From NCBI GenBank assembly GCA_027486935.1, contig JAIXOF010000016.1, forward strand, positions 1 through 62,131: a stretch of DNA of 62,131 bases, given 5' to 3'. Source of the DNA: Cyanobium sp. C1_MAG_00004. Lineage in GTDB: Bacteria > Cyanobacteriota > Cyanobacteriia > PCC-6307 > Cyanobiaceae. Below are positions 17,625 through 25,720 of this stretch, piece after piece; the first letter of the stretch is position 1, and each line of letters starts with the position of its first letter. The translations under genes were made by a program, and so were the position numbers. The notes beneath the pieces were generated by a model that did no database searches, had not been told where the DNA came from, and was given only the letters and a program-made list of their open reading frames with translations.

Positions 17625-19454
17625 TCAGCCAGCCTCTGTCAGGAACGGCGAGGCCAGGCGCTCGTTGTTGGCGAGGGTGGTGGCGTCCAGCAGCTGCTGG
17701 ACGGCCATGGTTCCCAGCTCTCCCTCGCGGCGGCTGCGCAGGCTCAGGCTGCCCGCTTCGGCCTCCTTGGCGCCGATCACCGCCAGCACCGGGATCTTCA
17801 TCTGCTCGCCGTTGCGGATCAACTTGCCGAGGCGATCGCCGCTGTGGTCGACCGTGGCTCGCACCCCGGCGGCCTTGAGCGCCGTCAGCACCTCTTCGGC
17901 ATAGGGGCGCACCTCGTCGGTGACCGGCAGCAGGCGGATCTGCTCGGGGGCCAACCAGAACGGGAAATCGCCGGCGTAGTTCTCGGTCATGATCCCGAAG
18001 AACCGCTCCAGCGAACCGAAGATGGCGCGGTGGATCATGATCGGTCGTTGCCTGGAGCCATCGGCGGCGACGTACTCAAGCTCGAAGCGCTCGGGCAAGT
18101 TGAAATCGAGCTGGATCGTCGAGCACTGCCACTGGCGCCCGATCGCATCCTCAATCTTGAGGTCGATCTTGGGGCCGTAGAAGGCGCCGCCGCCCTCGTC
18201 GATCGTGTAGGCCCAGCCCTTGCGCTCGAGCGCCGCGATCAGGCCCTGGGTGGCCAGGTCCCAGACGGCGTCATCGCCGATCGATTTGTCGGGGCGCGTC
18301 GACAGGTTGATCGCGTAATGGCGGAAATCAAACGTCGACAGGATCTGCTCGGTCAGATCGAGAATCGCCACGATCTCATCGGTGATCTGCTCGGGCAGGC
18401 AGAACACATGGGCGTCGTCCTGGGTAAAGCCGCGGACCCGCATCAGCCCGTGCATGACCCCGGGGCGCTCGTAGCGGTAGACCGTGCCCAGCTCGGCCCA
18501 GCGAATCGGCAGCTCCCGGTAGCTGCGCAGGGTGCTGGCGTAGGTCAGCACGTGAAACGGGCAGTTCATCGGCTTGAGCTGGTACTCGCGCTCGTCGACC
18601 TGCATCGGCCCGAACATCGACTCGCGGTAAAAGTCGAGGTGGCCTGAGGTCTTCCACAGGCTGATGTCGGCCACGTGGGGGGTGTACAGCAGGTCGTAGC
18701 CGGCTGCAAAGTGCAGCTCGCGCCACAGGTTCTCGATCAGCAGGCGCATGCGGGCACCCCGGGGGTGCCAGAACACCAGGCCGGCGCCCGCCTCGTCCTC
18801 AATCGAGAACAGGTCGAGATCGGTGCCCAGGCGGCGGTGATCCCGGCGCAGGGCCTCGGCTTTGCGCCGCTGGTGCTCGGCCAGCTGCTCGGGGGTCTCC
18901 CAGGCGGTGCCATAGATGCGCTGCAGCTGGGCGTTGTTTTCGTCGCCGCGCCAGTAGGCACCGGCCACGCTCTCAAGCTCGAACGCCTTGGGGTTGAGCT
19001 CGCTGGTGTTGGCCACATGGGGGCCTGCGCACAGGTCCCACCACTGGTCTCCCAGGGTGTACAGGGTGATCGGCTCGCTGATGCCCGCCAGGATCTCGAG
19101 TTTGTAGGGCTCGTTCTGGCCCTTAATGCGCGCTTCGGCCTCGGCCCGGCTGACCTCGATGCGCTCGAGCGGCAGCTTGCGGTTGATGATCTTGATCATC
19201 TCCTTCTTGATGGCCTTCAGGTCGGCCTCACTGAAGGGATCAGGGCTGTCGAAGTCGTAATAGAACCCGCTCTCGGTCCAGGGGCCGATGGTCACCTGGG
19301 CCTTGGGGAACAGGGACTGCACCGCCATGGCCATCACATGGCTCATCGAATGGCGGATGCGCAGCAGCTGGTCGCTCTCGCTGGTCTTGGGCAGCTTTAG
19401 CGCCTGGGACTCGCTGGTGGTCTGCGCGCCATGGGCCGAAACGGCAGGGACCAT
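17625..19454 (-). CDS. thrS: Threonyl-tRNA synthetase lacking an obvious TGS domain
   Basis: About 609 residues from the ATG at 19454; a GTG at 19469 is possible. It charges tRNA-Thr. The editing domain is recognisable near residue 40 by HSMSHVMAMAV (the HxxxH pair) and later DLCAGPHV (the CxxxH pair). The class II catalytic core follows: motif 1 region, motif 2 around YRYERPGVMHGLMRVRGFTQDD, and motif 3 near IMIHRAIFGSLERF. The C-terminal anticodon-binding domain ends the protein. Unlike E. coli ThrS, only about 35 residues of low-complexity sequence precede the editing domain, so the N-terminal TGS domain seems to be absent. Editing residues are retained. Confidence 0.95.
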   Translation of the reverse strand: MVPAVSAHGAQTTSESQALKLPKTSESDQLLRIRHSMSHVMAMAVQSLFPKAQVTIGPWTESGFYYDFDSPDPFSEADLKAIKKEMIKIINRKLPLERIEVSRAEAEARIKGQNEPYKLEILAGISEPITLYTLGDQWWDLCAGPHVANTSELNPKAFELESVAGAYWRGDENNAQLQRIYGTAWETPEQLAEHQRRKAEALRRDHRRLGTDLDLFSIEDEAGAGLVFWHPRGARMRLLIENLWRELHFAAGYDLLYTPHVADISLWKTSGHLDFYRESMFGPMQVDEREYQLKPMNCPFHVLTYASTLRSYRELPIRWAELGTVYRYERPGVMHGLMRVRGFTQDDAHVFCLPEQITDEIVAILDLTEQILSTFDFRHYAINLSTRPDKSIGDDAVWDLATQGLIAALERKGWAYTIDEGGGAFYGPKIDLKIEDAIGRQWQCSTIQLDFNLPERFELEYVAADGSRQRPIMIHRAIFGSLERFFGIMTENYAGDFPFWLAPEQIRLLPVTDEVRPYAEEVLTALKAAGVRATVDHSGDRLGKLIRNGEQMKIPVLAVIGAKEAEAGSLSLRSRREGELGTMAVQQLLDATTLANNERLASPFLTEAG

Positions 19455-19542
19455 GGAAGGGGCAGACACGGGGGCACAGGCGGCAAGGGGCGATCCTACG
19501 GGCCCTGGGACGGGCCAGCCTGGGCCTGCCTAGGCTCGAACC

Positions 19543-19935
19543 ATGGAGACGCCGCCCCCCCTGCCCCCCGCTCCGGGTCCCGAACCGGCCCCTGGCGAGC
19601 TGCTCGATGGACTGCTGGGCTCCCTGCTGGGTGATTTCAGCTTCTGGTTTGAACGGGGCCTGGTGCTGCTGAACCACTGCCCGGACGCGATCATGGCCCC
19701 CGACGAGCGCCGCGTTCTGGCCGAGCAACTGCAGCTGGCCAGCCGCGAACAGGCCGCAGCCCGCAGCCTGCGCCAGGCGGCGCCGACGCCCATGGCCCTC
19801 GAGCTGGCGACCCTGGCCCCCTGGCACCGGCTGGTGCTCGAGGTCTGGGGCCTGTCGGCCAAGCTGCGACTGGCCCAGGTGCCCCTGCCAGAGATGCCGC
19901 CCCTGCCGCCCCTGCCCAGCCTGGGCACGCCCTGA
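19543..19935 (+). CDS. DUF2605-like conserved cyanobacterial protein
   Basis: 130 residues. A proline-rich start is followed by a helical core containing LLGDFSFWFERGLVLL and a middle MAPDERRVLAEQL, then a proline-rich end. The DFxxWFxR segment with a following leucine helix resembles what I recall of DUF2605 proteins in cyanobacteria. No signal peptide or membrane segment. Divergent from thrS and convergent with the lysozyme-like gene downstream. Function unknown; the family name is a recollection rather than a search result. Confidence 0.65.
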   Translation: METPPPLPPAPGPEPAPGELLDGLLGSLLGDFSFWFERGLVLLNHCPDAIMAPDERRVLAEQLQLASREQAAARSLRQAAPTPMALELATLAPWHRLVLEVWGLSAKLRLAQVPLPEMPPLPPLPSLGTP

Positions 19936-19959
19936 AGCCAGTGGCTTCCACCCACCGGT

Positions 19960-20514
19960 TCAACCCAGCAGGGCCGCCAGTTGGGTGCGGTAGAACCGCA
20001 GCAGGTCCTCGTCCTTCTGCACGGGCTGTCCGTAGTGGCTGCCCCCATCGGCAGCCGGCAACGAGGCCCACTCGGGGGCCAGCCGGGCCAGCACAGCGCG
20101 ATCGAGGCCGCGGCGGTCCACGGTCTCAAGCACACCCCGTCGCTCCACCAGGTACAACGCCGCCTGATCCTGACTGCTGGGGCCGAAATCAGTGAGGCGC
20201 AGGTGGGTTGCCGCCTCCTTCCAGGTCCCGGGCAGAAACTGGTAAGCACCGGCTGCAGCACTGGTGTAACGGCGCCGCACCACAATGTCGGGGTGGCGGC
20301 TCAGGTCCTTGAACTGGGCGCCGCCATAGAGCACGCGATACCCCTCACTGCTGCCGCCGCGCCAGGTCCCCTCGGCATAGCGAATGGTGTTGAGCAAGGC
20401 CCGCCGCTGGGGGGTGATCGCATAGGAAGTGTTGTCCTTGGCCTCCCCAAGCCAGGCAGCCTGGCTGGCGGCCAATTGGGGCAGCAGCAGAAGACAGAAC
20501 AGGACGCGCAGCAA
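19960..20514 (-). CDS. Secreted lambda-lysozyme-like muramidase (GH104)
   Basis: 184 residues with a TTG start. An N-terminal signal (LFCLLLLPQLAAS) is followed by a domain that matches the lambda endolysin R pattern from end to end: LLNTIRYAEGTW with the catalytic Glu at 48, GGAQFKDLSRHPD, SAAAGAYQFLPGTW, FGPSSQDQAALYL and WASLPAADGGSHYGQ. Lambda R cleaves peptidoglycan by lytic transglycosylation. With a signal peptide it would act in the periplasm as a wall-remodelling enzyme. There are no phage genes nearby, so it looks like a domesticated or long-standing chromosomal gene. The gap to trpS (20515-20718) holds a hairpin and nothing else I can name. Confidence 0.85.
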   Translation of the reverse strand: MLRVLFCLLLLPQLAASQAAWLGEAKDNTSYAITPQRRALLNTIRYAEGTWRGGSSEGYRVLYGGAQFKDLSRHPDIVVRRRYTSAAAGAYQFLPGTWKEAATHLRLTDFGPSSQDQAALYLVERRGVLETVDRRGLDRAVLARLAPEWASLPAADGGSHYGQPVQKDEDLLRFYRTQLAALLG

Positions 20515-20678
20515 GGTCCGCGAACACGGTCACAAGGTTCGCAGGACCTTGCCGGGGCGAGGGGGGCCCAGGCCAGCGCCCCCAGTCAGGGGTCGACAGG
20601 GGGCAGGGCGCCGTGCTGCCCAACACCATCGCAACAAGTCCCAGCCGAGATCATGAGACAGGAATCGGCAGAGGTCTG

Positions 20679-20705
20679 TTGATCAATCAGCGCCGCTGAT
20701 CAACG
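20679..20705 (-). terminator. Hairpin after trpS
   Basis: GTTGATCA (20679-20686) pairs exactly with TGATCAAC (20698-20705). It lies 14 nt past the trpS stop on the minus strand, between trpS and the GH104 gene. No T-run follows, so termination is only a plausible role. Confidence 0.4.
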
Positions 20706-20718
20706 GGGGCAGATCTGA

Positions 20719-21756
20719 TCAGCCGTCTGTGGGCAGGGGCAGAAACCCCAGCGCGTCCTTGACCCGCGCCAGGGTGGCATCGGCCACGGCGGCCGCCCGC
20801 TCACGCCCCTGCTGCAACACGGCCTCAAGGGCGGGGCGGTCGGCCCGCAGCTCGGCATAACGCTGCTGCAACGGCCGCAGAGCTTCGACCGCGGCCTCGG
20901 CCAGCAGAGGCTTGAACTGGCCCCAGCCCATCTGGGCGCACTCGGCGGCGGCCTGGTCGGCGCTGCGGCCGCTCAGCAGCGCATAGAGCCCCAGGAGGTT
21001 GTCGGCTTCGGGGCGCTCGGGGTTGCCGAATTCCAGACCCATCACCGGATCGGTCTTGGCCCGCTTGATCTTCTTGGTGATCAGCTCGGGCGGGTCGAGC
21101 AGGTTGATGCGTGATCCCTCGTTGGGATCGCTTTTGCTCATCTTGCTGCTGCCGTCGGTGAGGCTCATCACCCGGGCCCCCTGCTTGAGGATCAGGGGTT
21201 CGGGCACCCGCAAAATCGAGATCGGTTCGCCGCTGGCGTCCCTGGGGGCAAAGCGGGCGTTGATGCGCTGTTGGGCGATGTCGCGGGCCAGCTCCAGGTG
21301 CTGTTTCTGGTCCTCACCCACCGGCACCAGGGCAGCGTCGTAGAGCAGGATGTCGGCCGCCATCAGCACGGGGTAATCGAGCAGACCGACCGAGACGTTG
21401 TCGCCCTGCTTGAGCGCCTTTTCCTTGAACTGGATCATGCGCTCAAGCCAGTTGAGCGGCGTCACGCAGTTCAGCAGCCAGGCCAGTTCGCTGTGGGCTG
21501 ACACCTGGCTCTGCACGAACACCGTCGAACGGGTCGGATCGATGCCGCAGGCCAGATAAAGGGCGGCGGTGGCAAGGGTGTCCTCGGCCAGCCGCGCCGG
21601 ATCGTGGGGCACGGTGATCGCGTGCAGATCCACGACACAGAAAAAGGTGTCGTGGCTGCCTTGAAGATCAACCCAATTGCGAATCGCCCCCAGCCAGTTG
21701 CCGAGGTGCAGCGAGCCGGTGGGCTGCACCCCCGAAAGAACCCTGGGTCTGACCAT
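20719..21756 (-). CDS. trpS: Tryptophanyl-tRNA synthetase
   Basis: 345 residues, class I synthetase. PTGSLHLGNWLGA carries the HIGH-type signature near residue 11 and MSKSDPNEGS the KMSKS loop near 200. VGEDQKQHLELARDIA is the typical active-site helix of the bacterial TrpS family. It attaches tryptophan to its tRNA. Start is the ATG at 21756. The RGG-rich gene lies 32 nt upstream on the same strand. Nothing abnormal in length or motifs. Confidence 0.96.
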   Translation of the reverse strand: MVRPRVLSGVQPTGSLHLGNWLGAIRNWVDLQGSHDTFFCVVDLHAITVPHDPARLAEDTLATAALYLACGIDPTRSTVFVQSQVSAHSELAWLLNCVTPLNWLERMIQFKEKALKQGDNVSVGLLDYPVLMAADILLYDAALVPVGEDQKQHLELARDIAQQRINARFAPRDASGEPISILRVPEPLILKQGARVMSLTDGSSKMSKSDPNEGSRINLLDPPELITKKIKRAKTDPVMGLEFGNPERPEADNLLGLYALLSGRSADQAAAECAQMGWGQFKPLLAEAAVEALRPLQQRYAELRADRPALEAVLQQGRERAAAVADATLARVKDALGFLPLPTDG

Positions 21757-21788
21757 GGCGCTGTCCAGTGCTGGCTTCTCTGGCTTGA

Positions 21789-22424
21789 TCAGGCTTCGTT
21801 TGTGGTCTCGGCGGTGTCGGTGGCCGGGCTGGTGTCGCTGTCCGGGCTGGCATCGCTGACCGGGCTGGCATCGCTATCCGGGCTGGCATCGATGGCATCG
21901 GCCGCCGCGGTCTCGTCGAGCTCGGCACTCACCGCTTCATCGGTGGTCTCGGGTTGGGCAGGCTCTGCCACCGCCGGCGCAGGACGGCTGGGCCGTGCAA
22001 AGGGATCAACCCGGGGCGCCCGTTCGGCGCGGCCGTCGCCCCTGCCACCCTGGCGGGGACCACCATCGCGGGGACCACCATCGCGGCGGCCATCGCCCCG
22101 GGGGCCATCACCGCGGCTGGGGGCCTGGGCCTTGTGCTGAGCGATCTGCTCATCGAGCTGGCCCTGCTCGAGCAGCTGGGCCGTGGTGCGCAGGGCCATG
22201 CCCAGGGCAGCCACGGTCGAACGCAGGCCAAAGGCTTCCTGCACGGCGCGGGCAGCTCGCATTTCGTTCTCGCTGAGACGGATCCGGAATCCGCCCGGCT
22301 CGCGGCCACCCTGGTCGCGACCACCCTGCTCGCGACCACCTTGATCGCGACCGCCGCCCCGGCCCCCGCGCGAAGCCCCGGGCTGCCGGTCCTGGGAACG
22401 GGGATTGAAGGTCTCGTCAGCCAT
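21789..22424 (-). CDS. RGG-rich and acidic-repeat protein with a conserved helical core
   Basis: 211 residues from the ATG at 22424; the frame extends to a TTG at 22451. I do not recognise a named family. The N-terminal third is basic GG/R/D/Q low complexity (GGRDQGGREQGGRDQGG). A compact core follows, about 45 residues with FRIRLSENEMRAARAVQEA and a second helix ending LLEQGQLDEQIAQH. A second RGDG/GGPRDGG segment and an acidic Ala/Ser/Asp tail end the protein. RGG tracts often bind RNA; that is an inference here. No membrane or signal segment. It is 85 nt from the divergent DUF697 gene. Confidence 0.72.
   Translation of the reverse strand: MADETFNPRSQDRQPGASRGGRGGGRDQGGREQGGRDQGGREPGGFRIRLSENEMRAARAVQEAFGLRSTVAALGMALRTTAQLLEQGQLDEQIAQHKAQAPSRGDGPRGDGRRDGGPRDGGPRQGGRGDGRAERAPRVDPFARPSRPAPAVAEPAQPETTDEAVSAELDETAAADAIDASPDSDASPVSDASPDSDTSPATDTAETTNEA
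21825..21896 (-). repeat. Four tandem 18-bp units in the acidic tail
   Basis: The unit CGGGCTGGCATCGCTGWC repeats at 21825, 21843, 21861 and 21879 with a few substitutions, and encodes the SDASPDSDASP-type tail of the RGG-rich protein. The period is a multiple of three, so copy number can change without breaking the frame. Confidence 0.85.
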
Positions 22425-22509
22425 TGCCACGGGCTTGGGGTGCTGGCGCAAGTGTGCCGCATCGCATCCATGGGTGCTGAACTAGGGGGACACCTGCGGT
22501 GCTTGCCCT

Positions 22510-23895
22510 GTGTCCGCTGCGGACCCTTCTCTGGTGAACCCTCTGAAGCGTTGGGGCGGCATCGGCGTCGTTGCGGTCGGTGGCTGGCTGGGGACCGACC
22601 TGCTGCTGCACCTGGGGCATGGCATTGGCCACGGCCTGCTCGATCTAGGCCTGACGGGCGCCGGATTGCTGTGGTTGCAGGGACGCCTTGGCCGCGGGCG
22701 CAGCGGGCTGACCCCGACCAGCGTGCAGGGATGGCTGGCGCGTTGCGACCGTCTGCTCGAGCAGTTCAAGCTGCTGGACGATGACGCAGGCCCTGAACAT
22801 CTGGCGGCCCAGCTCCAGCGCCGCGAGCAGTTGCAGCACCTGCGGGGCAGCCTCGCCAATCCCAGCGTGCAGCTGGCCGTGGCCGGCACGATCCTGCCGC
22901 CGGCCAGCTGCCACAGCCAGCTGATCGAGGCCCTGCGCAGCCCCCAGGGGTTGAGTCTGCGCTGGGGTGAGCCCCTGCCCCGGGGCAGCGCCGACTGGCT
23001 GTGGCCCCTGGGGCTCGCCGACAGCGACCTGGTCCTCTATTGCCTGCACCTGCCCCTCAGTGCCGCCGACCTGCGCTGGCTCGAGGCTCGCCCCAATGGA
23101 CAACCCGCCTGGGTGCTGGCCCAGTTGCCCCAGCCGGGCGAGGTGCCGGCGGCGCTGCTCGATGAGCTGCACCAGCAACTGCCCCAGATTGCGCACCAGA
23201 ACCTGCTGGCCTGGAACGGCGAGGCCGACGATCTGGGCAGCGTGCTGGAGCCCCTGGGCGCCAGCCTGCGCCAACAGGGGGCTGAACTGCAGCGCAGCGG
23301 GCGCCTGCGGCGGGTTCAGGATCTGCATCAGCAATGGTTGCTGCAGCTCGAACAGCGCCGCCGCCAGCACTGGCGCCAGTTGCAGCAGAAAACCCAGTGG
23401 GTCGTTGCCGCCGGCGTGCTGGCGGCACCCGGCGCCGGCCTGGACCTGCTGGTGCTGACGGTTGCCAACGGCCTGATGCTCCAGCAGATGGCCCGGCTCT
23501 GGGACTGTCCCTGGACCCTGGAGCAGCTGCGCGCCGCCGCCAGCGAGCTGGCCCAGGCAGCCCTGGGGCTGGGGGTGATCGAATGGAGCAACCAGGCCCT
23601 GGCCACCCTGCTGCGGCTGCACGGAGCAGGCTGGCTGGTGGGGGGTGCGGTTCAGGCCCTGAGCGCGGCCTATCTGACGCGGGTGGTGGGCCATGCCATG
23701 GCCGACATGCTGGCCCTGTCGGCCGGCTTGAGCGAGCCCAACCTGGCGGCGATTAAGGCCCAGGCACCGGCGCTGGTGCAACAGGCCGCCGAAGCCGAAA
23801 AACTGGACTGGCCAGCCTTTGTCGAGCAGGCCCGTTGCTGGCTCAGACAACAATCCGGCGGCACCTCAGGGTTGATCACGGCTGCCCAGGCCTGA
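22510..23895 (+). CDS. DUF697 protein with a degenerate GTPase-like domain
   Basis: 461 residues from a GTG start. The N terminus has two hydrophobic stretches (about 15-55). The middle looks like a relic P-loop GTPase: [21 protein letters not shown] stands where GxxxxGK(S/T) is expected but lacks the Gly-Lys-Ser, then [15 protein letters not shown] resembles the strand after the G3 motif and WVLAQLP the G4 strand without NKxD. The C-terminal 150 residues ([34 protein letters not shown]) match the DUF697 membrane-associated helical domain. Related proteins are usually GTPases at membranes; this one is probably not catalytic. The upstream neighbour is divergent, and psbA follows on the same strand after 146 nt. 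Confidence 0.68.
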   Translation: MSAADPSLVNPLKRWGGIGVVAVGGWLGTDLLLHLGHGIGHGLLDLGLTGAGLLWLQGRLGRGRSGLTPTSVQGWLARCDRLLEQFKLLDDDAGPEHLAAQLQRREQLQHLRGSLANPSVQLAVAGTILPPASCHSQLIEALRSPQGLSLRWGEPLPRGSADWLWPLGLADSDLVLYCLHLPLSAADLRWLEARPNGQPAWVLAQLPQPGEVPAALLDELHQQLPQIAHQNLLAWNGEADDLGSVLEPLGASLRQQGAELQRSGRLRRVQDLHQQWLLQLEQRRRQHWRQLQQKTQWVVAAGVLAAPGAGLDLLVLTVANGLMLQQMARLWDCPWTLEQLRAAASELAQAALGLGVIEWSNQALATLLRLHGAGWLVGGAVQALSAAYLTRVVGHAMADMLALSAGLSEPNLAAIKAQAPALVQQAAEAEKLDWPAFVEQARCWLRQQSGGTSGLITAAQA

Positions 23896-23999
23896 AGCCG
23901 GGCTCAACATTGCGCAACATCGACAATCAAGTTTGTTTGCGCAGCTGCAAGTTTGATGAACAGACAGGGGAAAAGAGCAAGGGCTTCTTAGCTTTTACA

Positions 24000-24017
24000 G
24001 GGTTCTTGAATGAACCC
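24000..24017 (+). promoter_or_regulatory. Hairpin in the psbA leader
   Basis: GGGTTC (24000-24005) pairs with GAACCC (24012-24017) around a 6-nt loop, 24 nt before the psbA start codon. psbA leaders often carry structures that affect translation and decay. I see no clear Shine-Dalgarno sequence and no convincing -35/-10 pair in 23896-24041. Confidence 0.4.
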
Positions 24018-24041
24018 AATCCGTCCGTCCTTCATCCATCC

Positions 24042-25118
24042 ATGACCACTGCAATGCGCAGCGGCCGGGCCGGAAGCTGGGAACGCTTCTGCGCCTGGGT
24101 CACCAGCACCAACAACCGCATCTATGTCGGTTGGTTCGGCGTGCTGATGATCCCCTGCCTTCTGGCCGCCACCATCTGCTTCATCATCGCCTTCATCGCC
24201 GCGCCGCCGGTCGACATCGATGGCATCCGTGAGCCCGTTGCTGGCTCCTTCATCTACGGCAACAACATCATCTCGGGCGCCGTTGTTCCCTCGAGCAACG
24301 CCATCGGCCTGCACTTCTACCCCATCTGGGAAGCCGCCAGCCTCGACGAGTGGCTGTACAACGGCGGGCCCTACCAGCTGGTGGTGTTCCACTTCCTGAT
24401 CGGCATCTCGGCCTACATGGGCCGCCAATGGGAGCTGAGCTACCGCCTGGGCATGCGCCCCTGGATCTGCGTCGCCTACAGCGCGCCGCTGTCGGCAGCC
24501 TTTGCCGTGTTCCTGATCTATCCCTTTGGCCAGGGGTCCTTCTCGGATGGCATGCCCCTAGGCATCAGCGGCACCTTCAACTTCATGCTGGTGTTCCAGG
24601 CTGAGCACAACATCCTGATGCACCCCTTCCACATGCTGGGTGTGGCCGGTGTGTTCGGCGGCAGCCTGTTCTCGGCCATGCACGGCTCGCTGGTCACCAG
24701 TTCGCTGGTGCGTGAAACCACCGAAACCGAATCGCAGAACTACGGCTACAAGTTCGGCCAGGAAGAGGAGACCTACAACATCGTGGCCGCCCACGGTTAC
24801 TTCGGTCGACTGATCTTCCAGTACGCCTCGTTCAACAACAGCCGCAGCCTGCACTTCTTCCTGGGTGCCTGGCCCGTGGTCGGCATCTGGTTCACCTCCA
24901 TGGGCATCAGCACCATGGCCTTCAACCTGAACGGCTTCAACTTCAACCAGTCGATCCTGGATGCCCAGGGCAAGGTGCTGCCCACCTGGGCCGACGTGCT
25001 CAACCGTGCCAACCTCGGCATGGAAGTGATGCACGAGCGCAACGCCCACAACTTCCCCCTGGATCTGGCCAGCACCGGCAGCACGGCGGTGGCCCTGACC
25101 GCGCCCAACATCGGCTGA
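24042..25118 (+). CDS. psbA: Photosystem II D1 protein, Gln130-type isoform
   Basis: 358 residues. D1 hallmarks run throughout: five membrane helices, the His ligand in [20 protein letters not shown], the D-E herbicide/QB loop ending [20 protein letters not shown], and the C-terminal manganese ligands in [17 protein letters not shown], after which the tail is removed. Residue 129 here (YMGRQW; position 130 in standard numbering because the N terminus is one residue short) is Gln, as in the low-light/standard D1:1 form rather than the Glu of D1:2. Translation starts at the ATG at 24042; in-frame sequence upstream is leader. D1 forms the reaction-centre core in thylakoids. A strong terminator follows. 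Other psbA copies, if any, lie outside the window. Confidence 0.98.
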   Translation: MTTAMRSGRAGSWERFCAWVTSTNNRIYVGWFGVLMIPCLLAATICFIIAFIAAPPVDIDGIREPVAGSFIYGNNIISGAVVPSSNAIGLHFYPIWEAASLDEWLYNGGPYQLVVFHFLIGISAYMGRQWELSYRLGMRPWICVAYSAPLSAAFAVFLIYPFGQGSFSDGMPLGISGTFNFMLVFQAEHNILMHPFHMLGVAGVFGGSLFSAMHGSLVTSSLVRETTETESQNYGYKFGQEEETYNIVAAHGYFGRLIFQYASFNNSRSLHFFLGAWPVVGIWFTSMGISTMAFNLNGFNFNQSILDAQGKVLPTWADVLNRANLGMEVMHERNAHNFPLDLASTGSTAVALTAPNIG

Positions 25119-25143
25119 GCCTGTTCAACATCGGCGGAGCCTG
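25106..25143 (+). repeat. Tandem near-repeat spanning the psbA stop codon
   Basis: CAACATCGGCTGAGCCTG (25106-25123), which holds the last psbA codons and stop, recurs as CAACATCGGCGGAGCCTG at 25126-25143 with one mismatch. The second copy lacks the stop triplet and is not in frame with the first (period 20). Confidence 0.85.
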
Positions 25144-25154
25144 CCCGCCCCACG

Positions 25155-25184
25155 CCCCCCCTGCCCCGGCAGGGGGGGATTTTT
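25155..25184 (+). terminator. Rho-independent terminator of psbA
   Basis: An 11-bp GC stem (25155-25165 with 25168-25178, CCCCCCCTGCC/GGCAGGGGGGG) is followed by A and TTTTT at 25180-25184. It sits 36 nt after the psbA stop. The remaining sequence to 25467 has two small palindromes but no gene I can support. Confidence 0.9.
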
Positions 25185-25311
25185 GTGCCGGCGTGCGACC
25201 GACTCGGATCGCGAAGAGCATCGGAGGAACGGGCGGCACCGGCCCCATCGCTGCAGAGGTTGGGACAGGGATGGCCGCGAGGTGAGGGTGTTGCAACCCT
25301 TCTGCAGCGCC

Positions 25312-25330
25312 GTCGATACAAAGTATCGAC
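25312..25330. promoter_or_regulatory. Perfect 8-bp palindrome, possible operator
   Basis: GTCGATAC (25312-25319), AAA, GTATCGAC (25323-25330). It lies 138 nt before the Nif11-like gene. Another smaller inverted repeat, AGGGT/ACCCT, is at 25285-25300. The short spacer and perfect symmetry suit a dimeric regulator or an RNA hairpin; no regulator is identified. Confidence 0.4.
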
Positions 25331-25467
25331 ACTGCCCCAGGGAACTGAATCCCCCCGCCGCTCACCGCCCCTATCTGCCCCATCTGCCGCTGTCTCCCCC
25401 CGAGCACCAGAATCGGCGCAGGCTTGTCGCCCCCACCCCGTCACCCGCCCCGACCCGGACCCCTGCG

Positions 25468-25683
25468 ATGTCACTGGATCAGCTGAAGCGCTTTCTGGGC
25501 GTCATGCAGGACGATGGGGCCCTGCGTCAGCAGGTGCTGGCAGCCGCCACAGCCGATGACGTGGCCCAGATCGGCCAACGCCTGGGGTACACCTTCAGCG
25601 GCGACGAACTGCTGCGCTTTTCGGGGCAGAAAGTGGGACGGGTCACCGTCACCAAGCAGGACATCCCCGGGGAATACAACTGA
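25468..25683 (+). CDS. Nif11-like small protein without a RiPP core
   Basis: 71 residues. The start MSLDQLKRFLGVMQDD and the segment ALRQQVLAAATADDVAQIG followed by LGYTFSGDEL are the Nif11-type helical domain found as leader in many cyanobacterial natural-product precursors and also in stand-alone small proteins. Here the tail (GQKVGRVTVTKQDIPGEYN) has no cysteines, no double-glycine cleavage site and no Ser/Thr-rich core, so it is probably a stand-alone member. No modification enzyme or peptidase-exporter gene lies near. Function unknown. ATG start; convincing ribosome site not seen. Confidence 0.75.
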   Translation: MSLDQLKRFLGVMQDDGALRQQVLAAATADDVAQIGQRLGYTFSGDELLRFSGQKVGRVTVTKQDIPGEYN

Positions 25684-25720
25684 AGGCCTGCGATCATCGT
25701 GATGTCCTTCTGATGCCTGC

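Noticed and set aside
25468-25683. Full RiPP cluster around the Nif11-like gene
   Set aside because: No lanthionine synthetase, radical SAM, YcaO or peptidase exporter gene nearby, and the protein has no core with Cys/Ser/Thr residues or cleavage site.
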